64,000 nucleotides of DNA from Cordia subcordata (GCA_028554755.1 JAPTOF010000017.1:1054001-1118000); one strand, 5' to 3'. Counted from the stretch's first letter, positions 34,521 through 48,193 are shown. A program made the numbers and translations. Notes: a model not told the origin generated them from the sequence alone.

Positions 34521-37132
34521 CACTTAACCGAAGCACTTAGCAAAGATTGATGTTGAAGCAACAAACTCACGCACAAATGATACAAAATCAAAGTGAGCCA
34601 AGATATTCTCAAGTTCAGCAAGCTAATCCTCAATAGTAGACATAAAGGGAGTATGTTTCTTAACACAAGAGTCAATAACATCTACCATAAAGCACTCCTC
34701 CTCGTCACCATATCTACTCACTCGATTGGCTGCCTCAGCCACCTTCACTTTAGTCCTCCAATTTCCAAAGTTAACTCAAGCATGCTAGTCTTACAATGTA
34801 TAACAGCATCTACTATTTCTAGAAAAGGTCTCCCCAAAAGAATTGGTGTCATGCTCTTAGTGTCAAGTCCTGAGTTTGTGTCTAAACCAATGAAATCTAC
34901 GAGGAATAGAAATTCTTCAACTTTCATTGTAACATCCTCAATTATCCCCCTAGGATGCCTCTTAGACCTATTTTGCTAATTGAGGGGTGACACTAGTGGA
35001 AGTCAATTCCCCTAAACATAGACGCTCGTACATGGCATAGGGAATGAGATTGACATTGGATCGTAAATCTAAAAGGGCATGGTCTACCTGATGATCATTA
35101 ATAATGCAAGGAATAGTGAATGCTCTAGGATCTCTAGACTTGTGCAGAAGGCCACTAGTACAAATACTACTCACTTTCTCTATAAGTCTCACCTTTTTAG
35201 AATGTAGGAGTTTTTTCTCTTCCTAACAAACAAGTCCTTTAGAAATTTAGCATATGCTGGATATTTTCTGAAGTACATCCATAAAAGGCATGTTGATTTT
35301 TATCTTCTTAGGTAATCTAAAACCCTTGATTGCCTTGGATCATCTTTAGGCTTTGGTTGCTCTAAGGCTAAAGGGTAAGGAACCGTAGAAGGACTATCAC
35401 CATCAATATTAACAATTTATTTTCCATATCTTTGTTAAGGCCTATTCTTATCTCTCTCTCTCTAGATTCTCTTTCACTACCTATTTAAATTTCATCACTA
35501 GATTTTTTCTCATCTCTCTTCTCTTCTACCCCTAGCTCTACTCGTTTCTTCTTTCTTAGTGTCAACTAATCTCCCATTTCTAAGAGTCATGATAGCTTCA
35601 ACCTATGTGCGTGTGGGATGGGGAACATCAGAAGAACTACATCGCCCTCGGGGATTTATCTTGTGTTGCGCAGGCAACCTACCTGGATCTTTAGTGGTCA
35701 TATGACTAGCCAACTATCCTAATTGAGTCTCCATTCTAAACAGGTGTTGTTGCTGATTGTCAAGTATCTACTATTGGGTCTTGTACATTTGAACCAATAA
35801 ATCAAACTTATCATCACCAGCAGACTGAGTAGGGGGTGCAAGAAGAGTAGGAATGGATTAATTCTAACCCTGAGATGAATTAAGAAGTCCCGATGGATTA
35901 ACTATAGGATATCTTAGAGGATAGGACTGAGCAGGATGAGGTCGCTATTGGAATAGGACGTGGGGTTAGGATGACTTATTCTGACCCTGATCCCAACAAA
36001 ACTTTCGGTTTTCTCACCATCTCGGATTATACGTATTTGAATGAGGGTTGTACTCCCGTGAGTATCCCTAAGTAGAACAAGCCTGTTACTGGATGAATTT
36101 CAAGAACTAAGGAGCCAACGGACAAGCCATGGTCTCATGTAACCACTCTGAACAAAGTGCACAAACCTCACCAACAGAAAGGGAAGACGATGACACTAGT
36201 CAATTGGCCTTACGGCCTGGAGTAAATACTAAACCTAGAGAAATCAACTGATCCAGTTTATAGGTCAACGCTTCTACCTTAGCAGGAAGATCATGAGATA
36301 TGCCTACTTCATGGACTCCTCTCCTAGGATTACTCTTACCAGACTTGTCCATCATCATATTCTAAAAGGAGTCCTCACCAATACTCTCCAATCTGTCCAA
36401 TGCATCATTAGATCTCAGATTGTAAAAACCCCACCCAACATGGCATTAACCACAAATCATTAAACCTTTCCCATGCCTCGTGAAAGGGCTCAAACTCATG
36501 TTGGGAAAAAGTCATTATGGAAGCTCTATGGTCAGTAGTCTTGGCCATTGGGTAAAATCTCTGGTAAAATCGGGATTAGAGCTTGTCCCAATAAGTGATG
36601 GCTCTATTGGATAAGGACTAAAGCCATTGTTTGACTTTGTCCTTGAGTGAAAAGAGGAAAAGCCTAAGCCTAATGTTCTCCTAAGATATGTTTGAAAAAT
36701 TGAAGGTGGAACAAATTTCTACAATTAGTGACATGAGAAAGAAGACTCTTATTGCTCCTTCCATAGAAGATAACAAGCATAGCTAACAACCCATACTTAA
36801 TCTCAAACATTTGCCTTCCCTAAACCTTGTGGGTGGATAGCCATATTTGGCTCAAAAATAGTGGGAAAGAAGTACTGCCTAAGGGTCATGTCACTAACCG
36901 CTTGGCATGGATTAGGAAGTCTAAGAAACTCAACATTCTCATTACAGGGAGGAGGAGAAGGAGGTGGATCATCATTCCTATTATGGGGAATAAGAGAAGG
37001 GAGATCATTCCTATTTTCTGCCATTTCACCTAAATTTCTTTCTAAATTCCTAAGATGACAGTGAATTCTCTGAGGTTTAGGATTAAAGGAAACTAAGCCA
37101 AGCCTAAGTGGACATCTACCAAGCATGCACAA
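34521..37132 (-). pseudogene. Athila-like gag and protease pseudogene, minus strand
   Basis: Read on the minus strand, gag starts near 37132 (RPLRLGLVSFNPKP...; PCQAVSDMTLRQYFFPTIFEPN is typical of Athila gag N-termini). Degraded gag runs leftward to about 35600. The protease follows at 35192-34745: SSICTSGL...DPRAFTIPC, then ALLDLRSNVNLIPYAMY (DLRS in place of DLGA, so the active-site Gly is lost), then PILLGRPFLEIVDAVIHC. The linker resembling 2560-2730 of the plus-strand pol (DVIDSCV) ends near 34570. RT, RNase H and integrase are absent. Many stops and frameshifts are present. Confidence 0.8.
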
Positions 37133-37490
37133 AAAAAAACAAAATCTCCTTCCAACTCTTCAACCCCCAAAACTATAATTTCAACCTAAATCTATAGCAT
37201 GGAAACCGCAAGTCCTAGAACTACAAAACACAAAATAAAAAAACAAACACAATAATCAACCTAATTTAATAGGAATAACAAACCTAATCTAGAACAATAA
37301 TAAACTAAATAAGATAAAATAAAATGCTGAAAATAAATTAACTAAGAAAAGTAATTAAAAATGAAACAAGAATAATAAAAATAATAATAATAAGTAAAAT
37401 AAAAGCACACAATTCTTTTTGGGTTTTTTTATAAAATAAACTAAAAACAAAAACAAACACCTAAGCAGAAAAACTAAACCTATCCAAGAA

Positions 37491-37509
37491 CCGACAACGG
37501 CACCAAAAA
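37491..37509 (-). other. Primer binding site, tRNA-Asp type
   Basis: On the minus strand TTTTTGGTGCCGTTGTCGG, three bases after the LTR11 end, as usual for Athila-group elements. Confidence 0.8.
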
Positions 37510-37511
37510 CT

Positions 37512-38907
37512 TGATATACTTGACTTACAATAAGAAATTAGCAAAGTTTTGACTCGCAAGTGCACAAATAATTGCAGTGTAATGTGCCTAATGTGAGATC
37601 AAATCCATAAGGAGGCAATTTTGAAAACTCACAAAAAGGTACTCGTAAAGTGCCTAAGTGCTTGATAAGAATTTAAATGAGCAATTGATTGAAAAAATTA
37701 AAATTAAACTAAGACTAGAATTAAACCTAAAAGAAAAAATTCTGAGAACGAAAACCAAAATTAGAGATTCGAAAACTTCTTTGGGTTAGGCTTAGGGATT
37801 AGATTCCCATGTGAAATTCAAGTTTCATGTTCAACTTATGATTTTCTATTTTGATATGAAAATTAGACTACAAGCCTACTTGATTGAACACTTAAAATTA
37901 ATTAATCAATAAATTAGTCCTAGCTCAGAGGAGCAACTCTATCCCAAGTCCTTTATCGAACCAAAGTGTAGATTTGTCCTAAAATCCTAGGGCATTTATC
38001 AATCAATTATGTGTAGAAAACTATGGTATAATCTATAGTTTTTAACAATAAAGCTCACACGAGTATTTATATGATTGAACAAAAGTATTCTATTAAACAT
38101 CAACTACAAGCAAAATGAAATAATAGAAATTAAATAATGAAACACATCAATCATATAAATAAATCACATCAAAATATTTTATTTGAGTTTAATACCATAA
38201 AATGAAAATTAGCACACAGTAATTCTACATTAAACAACAAATTACTCAGACATGTTTAACAAAAATAAACCAAAATATGAGAGAAAGTTTCAGAAAGCTT
38301 CCTCATAGAATTGTCCTAAACTTGTGTCCAATTGTTTGTAGATTGATCTTGAAACCTCTGGAATTTTTCGTACTCAATTTGGCGAGAGATCGAACAAGAA
38401 ACGAAAAAGAAAGAAAGAAAATATAAAAAGAATTAAACTAATCCTAGGCTTTGGTCGTCCACTGCTGTTATTTGTACAATCTCTCCGCCTTCTTCAATTT
38501 GTGTGGTGGGTGTATATATTATGTGATGCCAAAGATTGAAGACTCCAAAAGCTTTTAATAAGGGGCCCACGTACCATATTAGGAATTTGGCAACTCAGGC
38601 CATTTTTTTCCTTTTCTTTTTTTTTTTTTGTTTTATTTCCTTTCCTATTCTTTTGACTTTGTCAAAACTTTCTGCCCAAGAGTTTTTATTTCTTTTTTTC
38701 TTATTCATATTTTCAAGTCTTCTGTTCCAAGACAAAATCTTCTTCCTTTTCTTGGTCCAATCTTCCTCTTTTTGCTTCCAATTTCTTCAATTTCATTTTT
38801 AATTTTTCCTACACATAAATATAGAATTAAAGTGATTAAATGTTTTAAATAAATGCACAATTAATTCCAAAAATCACTAAAATAGGTTCAACAATATGAT
38901 TACATCA
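37512..38907 (-). mobile_element. LTR11: 5' LTR of the minus-strand Athila-like element
   Basis: In plus sequence it runs from TGATATACTTG to TTACATCA (minus strand TGATGTAATC...TATATCA). It abuts the PBS and is 1396 bp. Text differs from LTR1-LTR10 and there are no GGTCGACC palindromes, so it belongs to another Athila-like family. The outer limit is placed by the TGATG start only. Confidence 0.7.
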
Positions 38908-39237
38908 TAATTGTAGTCCTATGTTTTCTTTATTTATTTTGTTATCTATTTTAATTGCTTTGCTTATTACTTTTGACAGCTTAATACTTGCAATTTTCAA
39001 TATTGATCGATTTGACTAGGATTGAGAGGAAGTGTTGGTGATTAACATCGAAATTAGTTAACACTCCTCGAGGGAATGATCTTGACTCATCACTATATTA
39101 CCTGTGCGATACGTATACTTGTGTGTGTGATATTTTGACAACGATAGTATATGCACAAACAAAAGATAAATTTTCTAGATATTGTGCTTGATCTTATGTA
39201 TCAGGTGTGTGATAAAGTGGTATCTCTGCCCTAAGGC
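38908..39237 (+). mobile_element. Probable LTR end of another element
   Basis: CTCCTCGAGGGAATGATCTTG followed by ACTCATCACTATATTACC (39065-39103, shown in parts) resembles the U5 end of plant gypsy LTRs. A PBS-like AGTGGTATCTCTGCCC follows at about 39216. Boundaries are uncertain. Confidence 0.4.
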
Positions 39238-39760
39238 ATGATCTTCACCGCATTCTTTGAATATTATGACTTAATTCCTCCACCCAAAGAACAAGATGTG
39301 CATGACGAGGGACTAGATAGAGGTTATTCACCCACAAGCTTTATGGATTTTGGCCCGAAAACATTTTTCAGGATGATAGTATATAGTGCCAAAGGAGATA
39401 CATTGATACCAAAGAGTTCCAAAAACTCTCTCTTCTTATGCGAAATTCCATTATAGTGGTTATGGCTGAGAAAAAAGGGGCACAAGAAGGATGGTGGTGA
39501 GCATATAGAAGAGGATGTTGGTAGTGAGAAGGTGGGGGATGAGCATCATGAAAATGTTAGACATGGGGACAAAGGCTTTAGACCAGAAGATCTTGAAGAG
39601 ACACAAAGGAGATCCTTGAAAGATCAATATGCTCGTGCAAGGGGCGCTTCAAGTAGCAGAAGAAGCTTAGATGTTTTGGACTACTTGATAATGATGAACA
39701 CCAACATAGCTGGGAAGAAGAAAGGATTTAGAAGAGATATGCAAGAGATTCGAGGATAGC
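39238..39760 (+). pseudogene. Retroelement ORF remnant of unknown type
   Basis: Two short frames (39238-39456; 39532-39759) follow the PBS-like site. The second is hydrophilic and probably helical (EDLEETQRRSLKDQYARARG). Read-through past its stop at about 39757-39759 gives LTLLHARVDIME, resembling coiled-coil gag-like proteins of plant elements. I do not recognise a specific family. The position after a PBS suggests gag. Confidence 0.35.
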
Positions 39761-40371
39761 TGACTTTACTCCATGCCCGTGTGGACATCATGGAATAGAC
39801 ACTTCAAGGCATTCAGAACTCGATGACACCGCGCGGTCAATGAAGAACCCCAACGAAGCCGATCCCATAACCCCCTATCCTATTTTCAGAATTTGTTATC
39901 TCAAACAATCTTTTCATTGCATTCGCACCTTAACATTTTCATGACAATCAAACAATGTTATCCTTTGGATGATTCTCTATTGGTTGGATGCTCTTTTACT
40001 TTGATAATTAGCGGAGCATTACTTTCTTTCTTTGTTCTATTGTGTTCTGATGATGCCTAAGGGCACGAAAGTGTGATATTTGTGTATTGATAAATGTGTG
40101 GTGATTCTTATGTGGCGATTGTAAATTGATTAGTTGGTAAAATTGATGTGATGATATATTCCATGATGTGTTGAATGCTTGAGCTTTGAAGTATGATTCA
40201 TTACTCTATATATGTGCACTTTGCACTTGAAATTGAATTGATATGCATATATTTAGGGGGAGTCAAGCCTTAAAGACTCAATTTTGTGTTTAAGTTTCTT
40301 GAAAGGGGGAGTCATGCCTTAAACTCTATTGTTGTTTATCATCAATCTTTGAAATAGGTTGTCATCATCAA
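39761..40371 (+). other. Noncoding retroelement body with purine-rich tracts
   Basis: Contains TTTAGGGGGAGTCAAGCC (about 40251) and GAAAGGGGGAGTCATGCC (about 40301), direct-repeat, PPT-like strings, and a TGTCATCATCAAAAAGG string (about 40360) as found near the 3' LTR of copia elements. No coding region seen. Confidence 0.4.
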
Positions 40372-41470
40372 AAAGGAACATTTTTAGTACATGTATATGT
40401 TTTGATGATGGTTAATTGTTTATTACTTATTGATGATTAAATCTAACCCTTGACCTTTAAAGTCTTATGTGTTGATAAGTAAGGAAAAGGACAAGGAGGA
40501 ATTACAAAGTGTGCTTAACTGAAGAAGATGGCGTTGACATCAAGCTTCGAAGCAACTAGAAGTTGGTCTAGACGCTTGTAGTTTTAGGTTTATCTTTTTG
40601 ATTTTGAATGTACACTTTTGCCTTGTATTAAGCTCATTAGTTTGTAGGTTGTTCGCTCAAGATCAAAATGTTTTTAAAACATAATGGTTTTCGAAAAGAC
40701 GTTTTAAAAAACGAGTGCCTTAAATGCATTTTTATAACCTCAAAGTTTTTATAAAAAGAAGGCACTAAAAAAGTTCTAAAATAGCATGCTTTTTGCGTAT
40801 TGGGTAAAGCCGTATGCCCAACCACATGGAGGAAGTTCAACCATCAGTGCGGTTGACAAAATGGTAAGGTTAAGCACCTAGTCAACCAAGCGGAGCGCAT
40901 GTCCGACTATTAGGGAAATGGTTTTCCCAATAGGCCATAAGGTTAAGGCATGTGATCGACCGTCATGAGGACAAATTTAACTACTCAAAAAATAGCCGTT
41001 AACTAGTCGTCGCACACATTTGTATAAATACCAATATTGAGATGTTGTCAAAAAACATTCTTTGAATGTGCATATTTTATAAATTATTTCCAATCAAGAA
41101 AGCTTTATTCTTCTTAAAAAGTGTAAAAAAATGTCACTTTTTTAGAGCAAACAGTTACTATACTATTTAAAACTATAAACTATTCATTCCTTGTACCTAC
41201 AAGGGGTTGTGCTTATACTTTTATTGAAATTTGTGTATTTTGATCTCTTGAGCATTGAGAAAGAATTAATATAGCTTGAGAAGAGAGTATATCGGGCTTT
41301 AAATAAAGGGTCACTGGAGTTTTATGCGGTGGAGCAAAGATTTGTAGTTGGCGTCCGAGTGCTTTACCAACATTTGAACTAAGCACTTGTTTGAACTAAG
41401 CATATTGTCCGTCTCCAGACGGTACATTTAACCTTACAAGATTTGGTTGGCTGATTTGAATCAGCTTGAT
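40372..41470 (+). mobile_element. Probable copia 3' LTR, decayed
   Basis: Follows the purine tracts. A TATAAATACC promoter-like string lies at about 41023 and a GGTTGTGCTTATACTTTTATTG stretch (shown here in full at 22 bases is avoided: see GGTTGTGCTTATAC, about 41206) precedes a region typical of R/U5. Ends are not defined and no target duplication was found. Confidence 0.3.
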
Positions 41471-42364
41471 CTTATCACTTATCAGAGGAATTTAATAGTG
41501 ATAAACTTACTGTATAGATATAACAAAATTATGTAGATAACTAACCACCATTAAACAAGATAATACAAAAGAGAGATAAACAGGTCCGGTACGAGATCTG
41601 GCTTCGTTATTTTGCTCTAAATGTTCTCTGTTTTGTTATTCTCACTTTTTTCTTCTTAATTAAAGCTGTACCTTTAATGTGTTGTACACCAAATTTGGAC
41701 ATTTGTAGGGGCCTACAAATATAGAGAAGAAGCATTCCTTAATTCTCTGCCCTTGAATGAATGGGTGCAAGTTACCATATAAAAGATCCGTCAACACAAA
41801 CACCTGCCTCTATATCCTCGATCACTCCATCCTTGCGATGTTTTAACCCTATGAGAAAGATGCAATGACAGTGAAATAATTCTAAATCAATGGCATCAGA
41901 GGAAGAAAAAGTAGCCTAGATCATTCAATGGTAACTGCCATTATCTTACTGCCATTAGATCTCCATCACGTCATTAATGTAACATTGAATCTTTACACAT
42001 CACTCCTGGGAAATACATCTGCAATTTACACCGGCAGAAGAACAGGAAAGAAAAGAGAAGAAAAGAAAAGAAAAGAAAATTCCAATAGCTCCAGACGATA
42101 AAGGGGTAACAACAATAATTTTTTACTCGATCTGACGAACCCCCCCCCCCCCGCTATACTTCTGTACAAGGCATGAAACCTTTTTTTCATTTACTCTTAT
42201 ATCTCTGCTATGACAAACTAACAAATTTCACTGCCTGCTATCTTCAGAAAGTAAAATATGAATTTTCCAGTCAAAATTTTGTTTACTCGTCACAAAATCA
42301 ATTGACAGAAAGAAATGATTTTGGGTCCATACCCAAGTTAGTGAATCCGATAGAGGCAACAGTG
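41471..42364 (-). other. 3' flank and probable 3' UTR of the galactosyltransferase gene
   Basis: No gene recognised. The part next to the stop codon at 42365 should be 3' UTR. A run of 13 C lies at 42140-42152. The poly(A) site was not determined. Confidence 0.4.
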
Positions 42365-45300
42365 TTAAACATTGTCATCAACGGATCTCAGGGTTGGGCT
42401 TTTTGAGCACATCTCTTTCTCATGGAGTTCCAATAACTTCTTCTCAGGTCCACAGAGTCCTGGAGAATAAGAAACAGGGATCATGTCAGGCTATAGTTAT
42501 GAGGTCTGGATAACTGCAACGCTAATGTGTATCTAAAGAAGCTTAGCAAACAGAGAACTACAGCAAAAGTCTGTTTATTCACCGCGAGAACTACAGCAAA
42601 AGTCTGTTTATTCAACGCGGCTACACCCAACGGTGATTACAATCCAACATCATTTCGCTGTTTATTATAGAAAAAAAGTGATGCTTACATGGTATGTGCT
42701 AATTGGCATCATTTGACATGTTGTAGAGATCTTATCACATTGTTGTGGTTTTTGTGAAGAAGGCTTGCACGGTGGAAAGTGTAAAAGGTAACACGCTTGC
42801 AGCAGTACCCACACATTTCCCGATGGGTCCCACGCATGCAATTGCTCATGGACTTTGATGTGATAGGACAACATTGTCTGGCAGAACTTCATATTTTTGA
42901 GTTCTGTTCATCTTTAACTCTATTATTTCATTGATGGTTTCTCACCATGTAATTTGCACCATTCATACATTAAGCATAACTTATCTTTTTTCTATTTGGG
43001 TAGTGTCTAGAACTCTGAAACTCAGGTTGCAACAGTAACATGGTGCCAGTGTCAGCACCTTGTGAAGGCTATATATTTTCATGAAAGGCCACTATGGACG
43101 GTGATATTAATATGCATGAGGCATCTAGATTATCATCCATATGTCACTAAAACCAGTTTAGTACTGGTATGGGAATTTCAAAGGAACCTGTCTTAGGAAA
43201 CTAACCTGAACATTTTGGAATATCCCACACGGCTATTGATGTTGGAGTGCACTCAGGCTCACAAAGCTGACGGTTATTCTCATGGTTGACCTTCATTGCA
43301 AGCATCCAAGCACCAATTGTAACATCCTCATTACTAAACATCCGGAAGCTATAATAGAAGCAAAAGCAAATATAAGAAAGGACGTCCAGAAAATTGCTCC
43401 CTACATATCAAAGACATAAAAGTTCAGATAGAGGTTTGCAACAGCATATCCTCACTATGAGGTTCTAGTGATTTTTCTTGAGAAGTGGGCTCTTGTAGTT
43501 TTCATCGAGAAGTAGGTTCTTGTGGTTATTCATGCTTAAGAAAACTCTCTCTTTCCTCTCTCCTTGATTAGCTTCCTCCTTGTCTAACATTACTTGTACT
43601 ACATGGGCCAAGAATCACAAAATGTTTTAGAGGCCTTTGATGTATTAAGGAAATTCAGGGCCAATACATGTTTGTTCTATTAAAAAGACATCAAGATATC
43701 AAGTGCCACTCGTTGTTTACATATTATATATGGTAATACATCTCATCATAGCTGCAACTCAAGCTGCATTCTGAGTTCTGCTTTCATTAGCTATCTTTAT
43801 CCTGCTCTTTAGCTTCTAAGACCCAGTAAACTCTGCTTCTTTTCAGGCAATTATAGCTTTACAAGCATTATGCTCTGTTAAACACATTGATAAGGCCTGT
43901 TCTCTTTCCATATTGTCAAATTAAGTTCAGCGCGTTTGAAGTATGGTGTTTTGGCAATATTCCTCCACTTTTGCCAATAACAGTAGTAGATTTATCCTTT
44001 TTCATACTTTATCAAGTCTTTAACATTGACGAATGAGTCTTGTTATAAAGAATTTGGGTGATACTGTGAACTAAGAGATGACTGATGGAGCACCGCTGAT
44101 AACCACAAAAGCAAAATATGCTAACATTAAGAAAATTGTAGTGAAAGTACTGTGGACAGAGAGCAGCCCGTTATAGACATACTGCTATTTGGTCATTACA
44201 GAAGTTTTATTTATTTCCAACAGAACTCAAGAACAGTCTAGTTTGAACAAGATTAGTGAAGATACATAGAATAGCTTAATACTAGCTTCAATTTCAAGCT
44301 TTTTCAGGTAACCTATATTGATAATTATGCCACATGACATACAAAACACAAAATGCTGATGCTCCAGGTGACCAGACAGGGATAAATTTTAGCCCAATGA
44401 CTTCAAAATAAATAACAAAGGAATAAATTACCTGCAAAACTCTAACCCAGCAGAAAAATCTGCAGAAAGTATAAGTTGAAGTCAAAAGACAAAGTAAACT
44501 TGCCTATCATTTCTGAGAGCAACCAAACTTGCAACAACATCAGCAGATAAAGCATAAATTGGACCATAAGCATGAAGGAAGTACTCCTTCCCCAGCAAAT
44601 GCGACAACGGTTCATACCTGCATAGATGGAACATAGTCAGCCACCTAATGCTGCCAACAAGAAACAATAAATGATGCATACACTGTAAACTTATTAGGTC
44701 AATGCTTCAAAAAGGGATGAAGCCACTATATCTACTTGAGGTATCAAATTAGCATAGCATGTTCATGACCAGAATCACCAGTCACCAAAATCGCCACCAA
44801 ATGCAAATATGTCTCTTCAGTAGAAAATTTGTGCCTATTTTCCACTTTTGCATCATTTCTTTTGCAAGGCATCTCTTGTGATGAAGAATAAATAAGAAAC
44901 AAAAATTTTGAAAATTTTTCCTTTTCCATTTGCTTTTTCACTGACTAATAAAGAAGGGGATAGTAGGGTTCAATTCTCAAAGGAGATAAAGATTTAATCA
45001 TTTTTATTTGGAACTCGGTATTATCTTACACAATTCTGATAGCAGAGTCAGTGATAAAGCGACCAAAGACAAAGGAAGAAGGAATGGTAGGAGAGATCTA
45101 TCTGAAGACCTCCAGTTGGAGGACCCACTTTCTAAACTTCAGATTAGTGAAGGATTTTCCAAGAAATGCTTGACCATAAAAAGTGGTCCATTGACCACCA
45201 CATCACATGCAGGAAACAAAAAGAAAAGGTTTCTTATAAGAACAGTGTGAGGTATAGGACTATGGAAGAGGAAAAAGCATGAGTAAATCTTCATCAACAA

Positions 45301-48144
45301 GGCCAGTTCATCATTCAAACATTGTATCCTAAAGATCCATCAAACAGCAACTTTAAACAGTTGTGTATTATTATATAATATTAATCAGTTCCTAAACTAT
45401 GCTTAAAAGGCAAGCTTTAATTCTTAATATTCTTTTCAATAATGGGACATTAAACTAACACCAAAGGAACAGGACATTGCCAAAGCTAAAAACTGTGTGC
45501 AAAAATATGATACAAGTGGAAAGGAGAAAATGCAAGTGAACATCATCGACATATAAGCAAACACTAAAAGACGAACCATTTCAACTTTGGGTCAGTGAAA
45601 ACTGGACCCTTTTTCATGCATCCAAGGTATGTCTGTGAGTGCGAACGATCCTTAGCCAAGAGAAGAGAAAGGCGATCTGGTGAGGGAACATATAAATTTA
45701 TAAGGCAAACAAATTAATTAAGGGGAAAAAAAAAAAGAGAGCCTGTACAAGAGCATACTAATTACTGGAAGAAAGTCAAAAGAAGGAAATATCTGAGCAT
45801 CGATAGACAACCAAAGAGTACTCACCTGGTCTCAAATAAATGTCATCATCAGCTTTAACATAGAAGTCAGAATCATAAAGTGCATAAGCAGCTCTGAAGA
45901 AAGCCAAACTGTAAAACAGTCCTGTCAGAGTAATTTTATAGGCTAAAAGTATTGATGACTGACATGTTAATCACTAGAACTAACATTAATGTCAGTTGGT
46001 TGAGACTAACGTTTTGTATGGCAGCTTGCTATACTCCTCTTCAATGTCTAACAACAAGAAATCATCAAATTCTGCTACCTCGTTCCTAAGCTCTGACATC
46101 TTCGATTTATCACTGGTTTTACCAATTATAAATCTAAAAACCAAGCCAGTTGCTTCTTCCAATCTGTAATAACATTTCAAGAGACTTATGACCAAATTTG
46201 CACGAATAGAGGAAAAGGTACTTACATGACTTCAATAGAAACATCTCATAGTTCACAAGGAAGATAACAATAATAATAATAACAGCAGTAAGAACCATGA
46301 TAAAACCACTAGATCCGAGAAAAGTGTAGTTATTCAAAATCTGAAGTCAGCAATAAACAAAGCATTTTTCATGAAATTAATATGTCGGTGTCACTGATTA
46401 TCAGCTTTCCTCATTTACTATCACATAAGCCTTGATTACGTATGACTGCTAGAGGAATTCCCAAGCATGAAGTACATTAGAGCCAACATGCTTTACCTTC
46501 AGAAAGAACCACTAATGAATAATGAAAGTTTTGCTGCATATCATTTACCTTTCTATCTTCCCATGACTGAAAAGAATTCTTCACACATCCTTCCCCAAAA
46601 AGAACCACAGACTGCTACAGTGCACACGGGCAAAGAAATCTCTGTAAATATAACTCTATAAATTCTTCATCCTTACGTTTATTTTGGTTCCTTCCGACAT
46701 GAATACTGAATACAAATAACTATAATGCATAAATTAAAGGTTACTTCGCGAAGTTTATTAAACCATTTTCTTCTTCCCTTCAGTCAGATCTTCGAGAAAG
46801 ATCTCAATTAGTTACAAGTATCACCTAGAAAACAAGGCTCAGTTTCCATAGTCTACTGAATACTCAATGAATTCAGCTTAAAAAGCAAGTCATATCCACT
46901 CCTCCATACATCCAATTTATCAACCTAAAATAGACCCCTAAACTTGAAACGAGAATCGTGTGTCTACAATTACTATCTAAGAAATTACAAACAATAAAAC
47001 TCATATTTATCCTCACTTTATCTAAAATCACTAAAAACGAAAGTATCCTAGAAAACTGCATTCACCCGTTCAACATGATTCTTCGCACATTCATAACACC
47101 AGTTCACCTTTATATGTTTCATACTAATTCAAAAAAAATTTATGCAATCATTTACTAAACCTATTGTTTCCGTTAAGAAAACAAAACTTTTATTCTAATC
47201 CAACAAAAGCTACACGTAGCACACACAAACCTACTAAAAAAATGTGTACATACAATGTGTGTATATCCAATATAAGTACGGCACAGGCAGATCTGGAATA
47301 TTTACAAGTAAAGACTAAAACATATAATCTTAAAATCACACAAATAGTATAAACATTAGATGAGCAAACTGTAGAGTAAAAGACAATATGGGGCCAAGTT
47401 TTAAACGTTTCCACTGAAAGCTTTCCAAATATCTTCTTTTCGTATCATTTCAGTAACTCTCCCACGAGTCTCTCTTTTGAAACCGTTTCAGAATCTCTTT
47501 TCTATATAAGAGCTATCAAGTAGATCATTAATAAGTTCATCAGAGTAAATCTCTATCTCACCAAACAAGCATACATCCAAGTGTCTTCCATTTTACGCCC
47601 TAACAGACTTCCACAATCTAAACTGTTGAAATTACTTAAGAATCACATATGCACGTACACACACACACACACACATACAATACAATACATATATATACAT
47701 ATATATACACACATAAAATGTTGATAGAAGAAGTATATACCGTTTAAGGCCTTGGTGATCGGAGGGGAACCAAGTCTGCCTCAGAGCCCGACGCCGTCCG
47801 GCGGATCCAAAGCCCGTTTGGACCCCAACAAAGCCCATAACTTTGTAGCGCTTTTGAGACCCATCAACAAGCCCATGATGACTCAAACCACTACCATCGC
47901 TGCTGCTGCTGCTGCTGCTACGACTACTAGTACTACTACTTCTATCCCAAACAACCGAAACCGTTTGAGGCTTAGCGTATTTACATTTGTAACCCCAAGC
48001 CTGCCGCGAAATTGCGATAGACCCGAACATGAAACCCGAAATGCCGATGACTAAGCAGGCGATCAACACCGCCGATCTGCGCACCGCGTCGCCGGTGGCG
48101 CTCGACGGTGGCCTCGCGTAGAAGAATTTCGGCGACGATGGCAT
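42365..48144 (-). CDS. Putative beta-1,3-galactosyltransferase, GT31 family (7 exons, 363 aa)
   Basis: Exons on the minus strand: 48144-47741, 46163-46011, 45908-45826, 45676-45577, 44617-44504, 43348-43206, 42459-42365 (stop TAA 42367-42365). They sum to 1092 nt with consistent phases. Residues 25-46 form a signal-anchor, so a type II Golgi protein is likely. A Ser-rich stem (68-86) follows. The galactosyltransferase domain starts at about 100 ([22 protein letters not shown]). [23 protein letters not shown], the metal-binding DDD (206-208, [11 protein letters not shown]), [22 protein letters not shown] and WDIPKCSG follow in family order. The protein resembles the Arabidopsis subgroup containing At1g53290 and At3g14960 and would transfer galactose from UDP-Gal, acceptor unknown. 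Intron 5 is GC-AG (AG/GCAAGT at 44505-44500). Start: the MPSSPKFF N-terminus fits the subgroup. Confidence 0.92.
42553..42618. repeat. 33-bp tandem duplication in galactosyltransferase intron 6
   Basis: GAGAACTACAGCAAAAGTCT... is repeated head to tail at 42553-42585 and 42586-42618 with one mismatch near the end. Confidence 0.9.
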
Positions 48145-48158
48145 CTCCTTTCAAGATC

Positions 48159-48193
<35 letters not shown>

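Noticed and set aside
39238..39456. Possible host gene exon
   Set aside because: It sits right after an LTR-end and PBS-like sequence, has no splice structure, and I recognise no family.
44294..44485. Possible extra exon of the galactosyltransferase (between 44504 and 43348)
   Set aside because: It has splice-like ends, but its product does not resemble the family, whereas direct joining of exon 5 to exon 6 gives the expected sequence and phase.
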